This document shows positions 7,613 to 16,167 of a DNA stretch of 64,000 nucleotides, in pieces. This DNA is from an uncultured Mucispirillum sp. (GTDB lineage: Bacteria; Chrysiogenota; Deferribacteres; Deferribacterales; Mucispirillaceae), in assembly GCA_944324465.1 (NCBI GenBank), contig CALUWI010000007.1, forward strand, positions 1 to 64,000, in the 5' to 3' direction. The position numbers and the translations under genes were made by a program. The notes beneath the pieces were generated by a model. That model was not told where the DNA came from, did not search any database, and saw only the letters and a list, made by a program, of their open reading frames with translations. How positions within the stretch are numbered: the first letter of the stretch is position 1; each line of letters begins with the position of its first letter.

Positions 7613-7640
7613 AGTATAAGATAAAATGCTTATATGTCAA
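7613..7640 (-). promoter_or_regulatory. Promoter of met operon
   Basis: On the minus strand, TTGACA (7635-7640), a 16-nt spacer and TATACT (7613-7618). Transcription would begin at about 7606, exactly at the first strand of riboswitch P1. Confidence 0.75.
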
Positions 7641-7825
7641 GTAAAAATATATGCAGTATATCTTCATTTAAACACAATCATCTTATATTTTATATGTATA
7701 ATATTTTATATATTTCTTATTTAGGCACTTGTGTAATATAGATTTTATGCTGAGTATAAAAAAGAATAACTATTGCAAACATATTAAAAATAATATAGAA
7801 ATAGGAAAAATTTTAAAGGTGATTT

Positions 7826-8296
7826 ATGCGTACAATTTTAATAGCGGCAGTTATAGCAATATTAGCAGGTATAATATATCAGAAAGTGGTAGAAGAAAAT
7901 GTCAGTGTAAAAGAGCTGGCAGGCTATGTGGCAGGTACTGCTTCTGAAATGATAAATGAAGCATCAAAAGCAGCAAATGATAAAGATTTAAAAGATGTGG
8001 AAGAAACAATAAATTCTGTAACAGAAAGTGCTGGTACTTTATTAAAGGAAACAAGAGATAATTTTATAAAAGAAAAACTTCCTGAAATGATAAATATAGA
8101 TATGCAGGAAGTATGGCAGAATGTTACATGTGAAAAAGCATTAGCAATATATAATGATTATATATCAGGCGGCAGTGCGGCTCAGGATAATGAAGAAAAT
8201 ATTTATACAATGCTTAGCCTTATGCGTCAAAAAGGTGAAGATGATAAGGCATTAAAAGAAGCTGTTATAAGCCTTTTCTGTGATAATAAAAATTAA
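7826..8296 (+). CDS. Membrane-anchored hypothetical protein
   Basis: 156 residues. One N-terminal membrane segment (about residues 3-18, ILIAAVIAILAGIIY) is followed by a charged, alanine- and glutamate-rich helical region with coiled-coil character (about 25-100). Family not recognised. The start follows AAAGGTGAT. The stop codon overlaps the end of the convergent MFS gene by 4 nt. It probably sits in the inner membrane with the bulk outside or inside undetermined. Confidence 0.75.
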   Translation: MRTILIAAVIAILAGIIYQKVVEENVSVKELAGYVAGTASEMINEASKAANDKDLKDVEETINSVTESAGTLLKETRDNFIKEKLPEMINIDMQEVWQNVTCEKALAIYNDYISGGSAAQDNEENIYTMLSLMRQKGEDDKALKEAVISLFCDNKN

Positions 8297-9570
8297 GCAG
8301 TTTTATCTAAATCTCTGATTATTGGGCGTATTTCTTTATTTACTTTTTTCATATTAAGGAAAAGGTAAAAAGAAGCAAGCATCATTATAAAGCTCCATAT
8401 AAGCATTGTTGCCTGTGGTGGGATATGCTCAGTAATAGAGCCTGCAAAAAAACAGCCTATAGGTCCTAGTCCTAAATTAACAATAGTATATATACTTATA
8501 ACTCTGCTTCGCATTTCTACTGATGATATAGTCTGAAAAAGTGTATTTGTTGCAATAAAAGTCGCTACAAGTCCAAGACCTGCAGGAATAACAACAATCA
8601 TAGAAAGGGCAGGATATGGAGATACAGCAAATATGGCTAAACTTACAGCATATAAAAGGCTTACTTTAAGCACAGGTTTAGGCATAGCTTCAAGCCGCAT
8701 AATTGAAGCAACAGAGAAAGCACCGATTATTGCACCAAAGCCAAAAAGCCCCATTAAAAGACCTAAAAGTCTTGAGTTGCCATGAAGAATATCTTTTGCA
8801 AATATTGGAAACATTACAGTATAAGAATAAGAAAACAGACCAAACACAGCTAAAAATATTACCATAGTCCTAAGAGCATAAAAGTTTTTTACATATTTTA
8901 AGCCGTCTGCCACATCTTTTATCATATTATGTTTTTTATTATCATGTGGCATTTCATTAAATTTTATTTTATAAAGCACAAAAAGCACAGGCAAATATAA
9001 TATAGCAGTTAATAAAAAGCAAAGTCCTTCCCCTGCATAATATACAATAAAGCCTGCAATAGACGGCCCTATAAGCCTTGATAAATTAAAAGTCATAGAC
9101 TGCAGAGCAAGTGCACTTTTTAAAGTTTTCCTGCTTTCCACCATTAAAAGAATAGATGACTGCCTTGCAGGCATATCTATTGCAGAAACTATACCTAAAT
9201 ACAGGCTTAAAATCATAATAAAATAATAGTTTATGGTATTTGTTAAAACAAGCACTGCCATAATAACAGCATGCAGCATTGTTAAGAATTGGGTAAGCAT
9301 TAAAGTTTTTCTTTTATCATGCTGGTCAAGATATGCACCAGCTAAAAGTCCCACTATAAAAATAGGGGCGTTAGCTAAAAGCTCAATAAGTCCAAGTTTG
9401 AAAGGTGATTCTGTTAGCCTGTAAACAAGCCATGAGTTTGCAAGTTTCTGCACCCATACCCCTGTCATAGCTGCAGACTGACCAGCAAGAAATATTGTAA
9501 AATTTCTTGATTTAAGGGCAGAAAATGTGTTTGGGTCCAGCCTGAAAGGAAGCCTTAAATGAAGGTGCAT
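8293..9570 (-). CDS. MFS transporter (enterobactin-exporter-like)
   Basis: 425 residues with about 12 hydrophobic segments, of the MFS_3/EntS-like type. The N terminus F..L.....F..F..GQ..S..G.W.Q is characteristic, and the loop-2 motif G..LDQHDKRK follows TM2-3. A second-half signature lies near GLVATFIATNTLFQ. The substrate cannot be read from sequence; relatives export siderophores, macrolides or other small molecules. GAGGG precedes the start. It is 1 nt downstream of a small secreted protein gene with which it probably shares a transcript. Confidence 0.85.
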   Translation of the reverse strand: MHLHLRLPFRLDPNTFSALKSRNFTIFLAGQSAAMTGVWVQKLANSWLVYRLTESPFKLGLIELLANAPIFIVGLLAGAYLDQHDKRKTLMLTQFLTMLHAVIMAVLVLTNTINYYFIMILSLYLGIVSAIDMPARQSSILLMVESRKTLKSALALQSMTFNLSRLIGPSIAGFIVYYAGEGLCFLLTAILYLPVLFVLYKIKFNEMPHDNKKHNMIKDVADGLKYVKNFYALRTMVIFLAVFGLFSYSYTVMFPIFAKDILHGNSRLLGLLMGLFGFGAIIGAFSVASIMRLEAMPKPVLKVSLLYAVSLAIFAVSPYPALSMIVVIPAGLGLVATFIATNTLFQTISSVEMRSRVISIYTIVNLGLGPIGCFFAGSITEHIPPQATMLIWSFIMMLASFYLFLNMKKVNKEIRPIIRDLDKTA

Positions 9571-9571
9571 A

Positions 9572-9856
9572 TTATTTATCCCTCATAATACATTTATACA
9601 TTCTATCAGGCTCTGGACTGCATTTATAAAGAGAACAGTCATTTAAGGAATATGACTTATGTTTTAATGTATCGTATATTAAATATCTGCTGCTGTTGTT
9701 ATTTCTATCCCCTGCCTGAATAAGTTTCCAGTATTTTACTTCATAGTCCTTACAGACTAATATTCTTGAGCCGTAAAGAGCAGCTTCATCAAGAGTAAGG
9801 GCAGAAATATGCAGTGGTATAATAGATAATATTAGAAATAAAATTATTTTATTCAT
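9572..9856 (-). CDS. Small secreted cysteine-containing protein
   Basis: 94 residues. Signal peptide MNKIILFLILSIIPLHISA, then a mature domain of about 75 residues with four cysteines (35, 74, 79, 89) and none in the exported leader. Two disulfides in the periplasm are possible. No family recognised. It directly precedes the MFS gene. No ribosome binding site is present; a promoter with -10 six nt from the ATG suggests a leaderless transcript. Confidence 0.75.
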   Translation of the reverse strand: MNKIILFLILSIIPLHISALTLDEAALYGSRILVCKDYEVKYWKLIQAGDRNNNSSRYLIYDTLKHKSYSLNDCSLYKCSPEPDRMYKCIMRDK

Positions 9857-9862
9857 AGTAAT

Positions 9863-9891
9863 ATCATATAGGTAAAAAATAAAATTATCAA
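9863..9891 (-). promoter_or_regulatory. Promoter, leaderless type
   Basis: Minus strand: TTGATA (9886-9891), 17-nt spacer, TATGAT (9863-9868), then only ATTACT before the ATG at 9856. Confidence 0.6.
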
Positions 9892-9946
9892 TTATTTTAT
9901 GCTTTATGTGGTTTAAAATTGATAATATCTACTAATGTGTTTATGA

Positions 9947-9975
9947 TTGTAATTATAAAATCATTAATTTATAAT
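9947..9975 (+). promoter_or_regulatory. Promoter, leaderless type
   Basis: TTGTAA (9947-9952), 17-nt spacer, TATAAT (9970-9975), then five bases before the ATG at 9981. No ribosome binding site is possible in that space. Confidence 0.65.
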
Positions 9976-9980
9976 AGATT

Positions 9981-10931
9981 ATGAAAAAAATATTATTTAT
10001 ATCAGTCATTTTATTATTAATTATTTTGTATGCTTTTTATTCTCCGCTTACGGAGAAGCAGTATATTTATGGAAGCAGTGTAAAAATTGCTTTTATTGCT
10101 GATTATCATTCTGGCACAATATATTATGAAAGTTTAATAGAAAAGCTTGAAAAGGCAGCTGCAGAAAAAAGGGTAGATTTAATATTATTAGGCGGTGATA
10201 TTTTAGATGATGAAGAAAGCATTACTGGAGCAGTAAAGCTTTTTGAAAGTCTTAATAGTGGTATATTGAAAAATATTCCAAAGTTTTATGTTACAGGTAA
10301 CCATGAATTTTGGAGCAGTAAGATAAATGATTATAAAAAAATAGTAAAAAATTATAATATAGTAGTGCTTGATAAAAAAAGTCCTTCATTTTTTATAACT
10401 GTTAATAATAAAAATATACTGATTTCTGGTCTTGATGACCCTTATGTTATAAAGTATGATGATACAGGCAGATACATAAAAAAAGCATATCCTGAAAACT
10501 GGCAGAATCAGTGGATAGATGAATATTTAAATAATTTTACATCTATTAAAAAAGTAACTGAAAATATTAATAATATAGAAGATTATAAAAAGATGGACTG
10601 GCTTAATAATATAATACATACAAATATTAATGAGAAAGAAATAGAAAATTCATATAAAATGCTTCTCTCTCACCGCCCAGAATTTGCAGAAATTTATAAA
10701 AATCTTCCTTATGATTATATTCTTTCAGGGCATACTCATGGCGGGCAGGTGGCGATACCATTTATATTAAACGGCATATATGCACCAAATCAGGGATTTT
10801 TTCCAAAATATGCAGGCGGCAGTTATAATATAGCAGAAAATAAGTATATGATAGTTTCAAGAGGTATTAGCTTTAATAAACGGCTTTTAAGAATATTTAA
10901 CAGACCGGAATTAGTATGGCTTTATATATAA
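9981..10931 (+). CDS. Membrane-anchored metallophosphoesterase
   Basis: 316 residues. N-terminal membrane helix (about 3-20), then a calcineurin-like phosphoesterase domain of the YkuE/YaeI sort. Metal-binding motifs in order: IADYHSG (D-x-H), LGGDILDDE, VTGNHEFW, an internal SHRPEF, and SGHTHGGQ. Relatives in this group include UDP-2,3-diacylglucosamine hydrolases and phospholipid phosphoesterases, so an envelope lipid substrate is plausible but unproven. The C-terminal SRGIS motif is also typical. It is transcribed without a visible leader. Confidence 0.88.
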   Translation: MKKILFISVILLLIILYAFYSPLTEKQYIYGSSVKIAFIADYHSGTIYYESLIEKLEKAAAEKRVDLILLGGDILDDEESITGAVKLFESLNSGILKNIPKFYVTGNHEFWSSKINDYKKIVKNYNIVVLDKKSPSFFITVNNKNILISGLDDPYVIKYDDTGRYIKKAYPENWQNQWIDEYLNNFTSIKKVTENINNIEDYKKMDWLNNIIHTNINEKEIENSYKMLLSHRPEFAEIYKNLPYDYILSGHTHGGQVAIPFILNGIYAPNQGFFPKYAGGSYNIAENKYMIVSRGISFNKRLLRIFNRPELVWLYI

Positions 10932-10945
10932 GTATATCTTTTTTC

Positions 10946-10973
10946 TTGCACCAGTTTAAATAAAGTATATAAT
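10946..10973 (+). promoter_or_regulatory. Promoter, leaderless type
   Basis: TTGCAC (10946-10951), 16-nt spacer, TATAAT (10968-10973), seven bases to the ATG at 10981, no ribosome binding site. Confidence 0.65.
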
Positions 10974-10980
10974 AAATAGT

Positions 10981-11391
10981 ATGAGAAAAGTTATATACAT
11001 ATTATTTTTAATGTTATTGTCAGTAAATTTGTATGCACAAAATATTGGCGGTCCTATTGTGCGTGGAGTTGAGCCAAAAGAACCGAAGCCCCTTGGCGAC
11101 CCAAAACTTTTTGACCCATTTAATAATCCAGATGAAGTTGATGAGCCTTATATAGAAGACCCAGATATGACTAGAATGGAGCTGCCTTTTAAAGAGCCAG
11201 AAATATTATTTGACAGGGAGCTGCAGGATAAAATGCTTGAAAGGTATTATGAAAAAGAGCCAGAAGCTCCCCCTTTATTTGAGCCTGATTTAAGGTATAA
11301 AGACCCAATGGCAAAAGAGCCTGAGCCTTTAATAGTTGTGCCAGATGAAAGAAATATTGGCAAATGCCTAAAAGGTCTTAAATGTAATTAA
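10981..11391 (+). CDS. Secreted proline/glutamate-rich protein
   Basis: 136 residues: signal peptide MRKVIYILFLMLLSVNLYA, then a low-complexity mature part rich in P, E and D (EPKEPKPLGDPKLFDP, KEPEAPPLFEPD, KEPEPL), probably extended or disordered. Two cysteines lie at the C terminus (KCLKGLKCN). Family not recognised. The stop overlaps the convergent marC-family gene by 4 nt. Confidence 0.75.
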   Translation: MRKVIYILFLMLLSVNLYAQNIGGPIVRGVEPKEPKPLGDPKLFDPFNNPDEVDEPYIEDPDMTRMELPFKEPEILFDRELQDKMLERYYEKEPEAPPLFEPDLRYKDPMAKEPEPLIVVPDERNIGKCLKGLKCN

Positions 11392-12020
11392 TGGGCAGGG
11401 CTTACCCCTAAGCCTATAAGCATCATTTTTACACCCATTGCAACAATAAACACCTGCATGATACGGGCTGTTACAAAAAGCACCAGTTTGCCAAGCACTC
11501 TTTCTAAAAATGAAGCAAAATAGAAAAGTATAGACATAAAAAAGAATGCTGCAAATATCCCTGCAATTGTGTTTCTCATGCCGCCTTCTGCTGCCATTAC
11601 TACGATTGTAGAAAGTGAACCAGGACCTATCAGCATAGGGAACGCCATAGGGATAATAGAGCGTCTTATTAATTCTTCTTCACTCATATCCTGATAATGA
11701 GAGAAATCTTTTACAGTGCCTGGGAAAAGCAGGTTTTTTATACCCATAACAACAAGTATCAGTCCGCCAGCAATTCTTAATTCATTAAGTGATACTCTAA
11801 ACATATAATCCATTACAACAGGGCCTGCAAAAAGGAATATCATAACTATCACAAAAGCTGTAATGATGATATTTCTGAAAAGGTGCTGTCTTATTTTTAT
11901 TGGCATACCGTCAGTCATAGATATAAACTGTGGCAGGTTGCCAAATGGGTTCATAACTGCAAGTATTGCAATAGCTGCTAAAAATACTGCATATAAAGCG
12001 GATTCAATATTAGTAAACAT
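11388..12020 (-). CDS. MarC-family integral membrane protein
   Basis: About 210 residues from the ATG at 12020 (MFTNIESALYAVF). The longer reading to 12086 adds 22 polar residues that do not fit the family. Six hydrophobic segments; the motif MNPFGNLPQF near the N terminus and IPMAFPMLIGPGSL in the middle are MarC (UPF0056) signatures. The name comes from an old link to multiple antibiotic resistance that did not hold up. The function is unknown. Confidence 0.88.
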   Translation of the reverse strand: MFTNIESALYAVFLAAIAILAVMNPFGNLPQFISMTDGMPIKIRQHLFRNIIITAFVIVMIFLFAGPVVMDYMFRVSLNELRIAGGLILVVMGIKNLLFPGTVKDFSHYQDMSEEELIRRSIIPMAFPMLIGPGSLSTIVVMAAEGGMRNTIAGIFAAFFFMSILFYFASFLERVLGKLVLFVTARIMQVFIVAMGVKMMLIGLGVSPAH

Positions 12021-12158
12021 AATTTTATACTGCCTTATAAAAAATATTTTATGCACTATATACCTTTTATAATTAATAGCAAGCAAAAATATAAAAATAT
12101 TGACATTTATTATGTTATAAAAGATATTACTAAAATAAAACTTTTATGAGGTTATAAA

Positions 12159-12533
12159 ATGAAAAAAGCAATATCAACTCAAAATGCACCACAGGCAATA
12201 GGTCCATATTCTCAAGGTGTTTCTTTTGGAGATTTAATTTTTACATCTGGTCAGATTCCAGTAAATCCTGCAACTTCTGAAATACCAGCAGGTATAAAAG
12301 AGCAGACAAAGCAGGTATTATCAAATATTTCTGCAGTGCTTGAAGCAGCAGGCAGTTCTATGGATAAAGTATTAAAAACAGTAGTATCTATTAAAGATAT
12401 GAATGATTTTGCAGCTATGAATGAAGTGTATGCATCATTTTTTAAAGAGCCATTTCCTGCCCGCACTACTGTAGAAGTAGCAAGACTTCCAAAAGATGTA
12501 CTTGTTGAAATAGAAGCTATAGCTTATAAATAA
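12159..12533 (+). CDS. ridA: Reactive intermediate deaminase RidA
   Basis: 124 residues, the full family length. RidA hydrolyses 2-aminoacrylate and related enamines/imines released by PLP enzymes. The catalytic arginine lies in [14 protein letters not shown] (about residue 104), and the substrate-binding IGPYSQG (residues 16-22) and final VEIEAIA are intact. GAGGT precedes the ATG. It sits alone between marC and catalase. It would protect the several PLP enzymes encoded nearby. Confidence 0.95.
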   Translation: MKKAISTQNAPQAIGPYSQGVSFGDLIFTSGQIPVNPATSEIPAGIKEQTKQVLSNISAVLEAAGSSMDKVLKTVVSIKDMNDFAAMNEVYASFFKEPFPARTTVEVARLPKDVLVEIEAIAYK

Positions 12534-12541
12534 AAAATGTT

Positions 12542-12563
12542 CCGCCTGCTTTTTTGCAGGCGG
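12542..12563 (-). terminator. Terminator between ridA and katA
   Basis: Perfect 8-bp stem CCGCCTGC/GCAGGCGG. Read on the minus strand it is followed by AACATTTTTTA, so it mainly serves katA. Read on the plus strand only the loop is T-rich, so ridA termination here is less sure. Confidence 0.7.
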
Positions 12564-12576
12564 ATAAGGAGAGTGT

Positions 12577-12603
12577 GGCAGCCAGTTGGGTGGCCTGGCT
12601 GCC
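12577..12603. other. GC-rich hairpin without T tract
   Basis: Stem GGCAGCCAG/CTGGCTGCC around a 9-nt loop, between the katA stop (12634) and the terminator at 12542. It would lie in the 3' UTR of katA, perhaps as an mRNA-stabilising stem. Confidence 0.6.
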
Positions 12604-12633
12604 TAGAGTAAGGTATAAAATGGGAGTAGTAAG

Positions 12634-14133
12634 TTATCTTGTAGCGTCAACTCTTTCCTGTTGAGTTAAAGATGCAAGTTTTTTTACTTTTTCAATATCA
12701 AGGTTTAATGCTTCAGCTACTCTTGAGCCGTAATTTTCACTTGCTTTATAAAAGAGAGCTGTCTGTCTGTATTGAATATTTTCATTAGCTTTTCCAAGGT
12801 TGCCAGCAATATTTGAAACTGTATTTGCTTTTTCACTTTCGTTCATTACTCTGTCAAAAAGTTCACCAGCCTGTACAAAGTCCACATCTTCTACTTTCCT
12901 GTCATGTCTTCCAAGAGAAGCAGAAATATCAATAAATGGTGGATTAAAAGCTGCATTAGTTTCTACACCAGTAAAAGAACTAGGGAAATAATGGTAGCTT
13001 GAGCCGCCGTTATCCATATTCATAGCGCCGTCTCTTAAACCATGGTTAAATGGGCAGCGAGGTTTATTTACTGGCAGCTGATGAGAGTTAGAGCCAAGAC
13101 GCCATCTGTGAGCATCGCCGTATGCAAAAAGTCTGCCTTGTAATAATTTATCTGGAGAAGCTGCAATACCAGGCACTAAGTTTGCAGGAGAGAATGCAAC
13201 CTGCTCAACTTCTGCAAAAAAGTTATCTGGGTTTTGGTTTAATGTAAGTCTGCCTAACGGTATAAGTGGAAAATCACTGTGATACCATACTTTTGTAACA
13301 TCAAATGGGTCAAATTTATATTCTTTTGCCTGTTCTGGTGTCATTATCTGCACATATACATTCCATGACGGATAATCTTTATTTGCAATAGCATTAAATA
13401 AATCTTCTGTTGCATGGTCAGGGTTAACACCAGCCATTTTTTCTGCTTCAGCATTAGTCATTGTTTTATTGCCCTGATTTGTTTTAAAGTGATATTTTAC
13501 CCATACATATTCATTTTTCTCATTATACCACATAAAAGTATGGCTTGAGTGGCCGTTCATGTGTCTGTAGCTGTATGGTGTACCCCTGTCAGAAAACAGT
13601 ATTGTTACCTGATGTACAGATTCAGGAGTTAATGAGAAGAAATCCCATGCCATATTAGCATCATGCAGATTAGTCTGCGGGTTTCTTTTCTGTGTGTGTA
13701 TAAGGTCTGGGAATTTAAGTGCATCTCTAATAAAGAATACTGGAGTGTTATTTCCCACTATATCATAGTTTCCTTCTTCTGTATAAAATTTAACAGCAAA
13801 ACCTCTAGGGTCTCTTGCAGTATCTGCAGAGCCTTTTTCGCCGCCCACAGTAGAAAACCTTAAAAATACATCAGTTTTTTTACCAACCTGAGAAAATAAT
13901 TTTGCTTTTGTATATTTTGATAAATCATTAGTTACTTCAAAGTATCCTTTTGCTCCTGCGCCTTTTGCATGTACAACCCTTTCAGGTATTCTTTCTCTAT
14001 TAAAATGAGCAAGTTTTTCTACTAAGTGGAAATCCTGCAGTAATGTATAACCTTCTTTTTCACCTGTTGTCATGGAAGATAAATCGCTTCCTACAGGTAT
14101 GCCTTGTGATGTAGTTAAATATTTTTTATCCAT
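12634..14133 (-). CDS. katA: Haem catalase
   Basis: 499 residues, small-subunit monofunctional catalase, decomposing hydrogen peroxide. The distal His is in [15 protein letters not shown] (about 54), Asn in [13 protein letters not shown], and the proximal Tyr ligand in [14 protein letters not shown]. The motif after the active His reads GAKGYFE where many family members have GAFGYFE. There is no long C-terminal flavodoxin-like domain, so it is not a large-subunit enzyme. AAGGAGGT precedes the start. A palindrome covers the promoter -35, consistent with regulated expression. Confidence 0.96.
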   Translation of the reverse strand: MDKKYLTTSQGIPVGSDLSSMTTGEKEGYTLLQDFHLVEKLAHFNRERIPERVVHAKGAGAKGYFEVTNDLSKYTKAKLFSQVGKKTDVFLRFSTVGGEKGSADTARDPRGFAVKFYTEEGNYDIVGNNTPVFFIRDALKFPDLIHTQKRNPQTNLHDANMAWDFFSLTPESVHQVTILFSDRGTPYSYRHMNGHSSHTFMWYNEKNEYVWVKYHFKTNQGNKTMTNAEAEKMAGVNPDHATEDLFNAIANKDYPSWNVYVQIMTPEQAKEYKFDPFDVTKVWYHSDFPLIPLGRLTLNQNPDNFFAEVEQVAFSPANLVPGIAASPDKLLQGRLFAYGDAHRWRLGSNSHQLPVNKPRCPFNHGLRDGAMNMDNGGSSYHYFPSSFTGVETNAAFNPPFIDISASLGRHDRKVEDVDFVQAGELFDRVMNESEKANTVSNIAGNLGKANENIQYRQTALFYKASENYGSRVAEALNLDIEKVKKLASLTQQERVDATR

Positions 14134-14175
14134 ATTGGACCTCCTTGTAAAAGTACTATAACAATAATAGTAATA

Positions 14176-14225
14176 ATTATCAATATTATTTTTTACAATT
14201 CCAACAATTTAATCATAATTGTTGG
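14176..14225 (-). promoter_or_regulatory. katA promoter and palindromic operator
   Basis: Minus strand: TTGGAA (14199-14204), 17-nt spacer, GATAAT (14176-14181). A perfect inverted repeat CCAACAATT/AATTGTTGG with a 7-nt gap (14201-14225) overlaps the -35. The A/T-rich GATAATTATTACTATTAT around the -10 also resembles a Fur/PerR box. Peroxide or iron control is a reasonable guess; the regulator is not in the window. Confidence 0.55.
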
Positions 14226-14331
14226 ATTTAAAATATATATAAATAAGTGATGAACCTGTAAAAATCATTTGACAGCGGTAAAAAGTATCTATTTAATATA
14301 ATAAGAATATTCATATATAATAAGGAATAAA

Positions 14332-15315
14332 ATGCTTTCATACACTATCCGCAGGCTTTTAATGATGATACCTATGTTTATAGGTATTACTATAATATGT
14401 TTTATTGTTATTCATTTATCTCCAGGCAATGCAGCAGAGATGCGGGCAGCTATGGGTCCTAAGTATTCTGAAACTGCACGAGCAAAGTTTGAAAAAATGT
14501 ATGGACTTGATAAGCCTCTTTATGAGCAGTATATAATATGGCTTAAAAAGGTAGCCGTTTTAGATTTTGGAGAATCTTTTGCAATAGACGGCAGAAGTGT
14601 AAAAGAAAAAATAGGCGAAAGAATACATATTACAGTAGGCTTAAATCTTTTAAGTATGTTTTTTATATTTTTAATAGGGCTGCCCCTTGGCATTATTTCT
14701 GCCTATTACCAGAACAGCGTACTTGATAAGACCATAACGGTAATAGTTTTTATAGGTTTTGCTGTGCCTACTTTCTGGCTTGCAGTAATATGTATGTATT
14801 ATTTCAGCATACATTTAGGCTGGCTGCCTATTTCAGGGCTTTATACAGAATATATTTATGATACAATGAGTTTCTGGGAAAAGGTAAAAGATATTGCGGC
14901 TCACTTAGTGCTGCCTGTTTCTATTTCAGTATTTGGCTCTCTTGCAGGAATATCACGGTTTGCCCGTACTTCTACTTTAGATGTGCTTCATGAAGACTAT
15001 ATTCAGGCAGCAAGAGCAAGGGGAATATCAGAAGGTAAAATATTATTCAGCCATGCTTTAAGAAATGCATTACTGCCTGTTATTACTATTTTAGGGCTTT
15101 CTATTCCAGGACTTATTGGCAGCAGTGTAATTTTTGAATCAATATTCAGCATACCAGGCATGGGTCAGCTTTTTTATAATTCTGTAATGATGAGAGATTA
15201 TCCTGTTATTATGGGAATATTAGTAATAGGTGCACTTCTTACATTAATAGGCAATTTTATTGCAGATATTGCTTATGCTTATGCAGACCCAAGGATACGA
15301 TATGGAAAGAAATAA
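14332..15315 (+). CDS. Oligopeptide-type ABC permease, DppB-like
   Basis: 327 residues, six membrane segments, BPD_transp_1 domain of the DppB/OppB class. The N terminus YTIRRLLMMIPMFIGIT and HLSPGNAAE are typical of first permease subunits. The EAA loop (EDYIQAARARGISEGKILFSHALRNALLPV) that docks on the ATPase is intact. Partner is the DppC-like gene that overlaps by 14 nt. No binding protein or ATPase genes are adjacent, so these must be encoded elsewhere. AAGGA precedes the ATG. Confidence 0.92.
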   Translation: MLSYTIRRLLMMIPMFIGITIICFIVIHLSPGNAAEMRAAMGPKYSETARAKFEKMYGLDKPLYEQYIIWLKKVAVLDFGESFAIDGRSVKEKIGERIHITVGLNLLSMFFIFLIGLPLGIISAYYQNSVLDKTITVIVFIGFAVPTFWLAVICMYYFSIHLGWLPISGLYTEYIYDTMSFWEKVKDIAAHLVLPVSISVFGSLAGISRFARTSTLDVLHEDYIQAARARGISEGKILFSHALRNALLPVITILGLSIPGLIGSSVIFESIFSIPGMGQLFYNSVMMRDYPVIMGILVIGALLTLIGNFIADIAYAYADPRIRYGKK

Positions 15316-16165
15316 AATAAGAAGCAAAATCTTTTCAAAAATAAGTAAAAATATACTGCTTGTAAGCGGGGCATCTATTGTGCTGTTTTTTATAATAGTT
15401 GCTGTATTTGCACCACTTATTGCTCCATTTAATCCTGCACTTACTAATTTAAATGAAGTATTTACTGCCCCTAACAGCACATATTTATTTGGCACAGATG
15501 CTCTTGGCAGAGATGTATTTTCAAGAGTAGTTTATGGAGCAAGAATATCTTTATTTGTTGGATTTATTGCTGTAGGAATATCTATAATTATAGGTGTTGT
15601 TTTAGGACTGATGGCTGGATATTACGGCAGAATAGTAGACAGCATTATAATGCGGTTTACTGATATTATGCTCTGTTTCCCATCATTTTTTCTTATTTTA
15701 GCAGTTATCGCCTTTTTAAAACCGTCTATTATAAATGTAATGGTAGTAATAGGTGTAACAGGCTGGATGGGTGTGGCAAGGCTTGTAAGGGCAGAAGTAA
15801 TGAGTGTAAAAAACAGGGAATATATTACTGCTGCAAGGCTGCAGGGTTTAAGCCATATTAAAATAATGTTTAAGCATATACTTCCTAATGTATTATCCCC
15901 GATATTTGTTACTGCCACATTAGGTGTTGCAAGTGCTATTTTATTAGAATCATCTTTAAGTTTTTTAGGTTTAGGAGTACTTCCGCCAACTCCTTCATGG
16001 GGTAACATATTAACAGAAGGTCAGAATAATATAATTAATGCATGGTGGCTTTCTCTTTTTCCAGGTATAGCCATAGTGCTTACTGCTTTAGGATATAACC
16101 TTTTAGGCGAAGGCTTAAGAGATGCATTAGACCATAAAAATAATAAATCAGATATTAAGGGCTGA
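15302..16165 (+). CDS. Oligopeptide-type ABC permease, DppC-like
   Basis: 287 residues from the ATG at 15302 (MERNKIRSK), preceded by AAGGA; a longer reading to 15260 lacks support. N-terminal OppC-N segment, then GTDALGRDVFSRVVYGARISL, the hallmark of second permease subunits. The EAA loop is REYITAARLQGLSHIKIMFKHILPN. It dimerises with the upstream permease to import di- or oligopeptides or nickel; the substrate is not readable from sequence. Three nt downstream begins the M66 protease gene, apparently in the same operon. Confidence 0.92.
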   Translation: MERNKIRSKIFSKISKNILLVSGASIVLFFIIVAVFAPLIAPFNPALTNLNEVFTAPNSTYLFGTDALGRDVFSRVVYGARISLFVGFIAVGISIIIGVVLGLMAGYYGRIVDSIIMRFTDIMLCFPSFFLILAVIAFLKPSIINVMVVIGVTGWMGVARLVRAEVMSVKNREYITAARLQGLSHIKIMFKHILPNVLSPIFVTATLGVASAILLESSLSFLGLGVLPPTPSWGNILTEGQNNIINAWWLSLFPGIAIVLTALGYNLLGEGLRDALDHKNNKSDIKG

Positions 16166-16167
16166 GT

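Noticed and set aside
12577-12603. Rho-independent terminator
   Set aside because: No T tract on either side; listed only as a hairpin.
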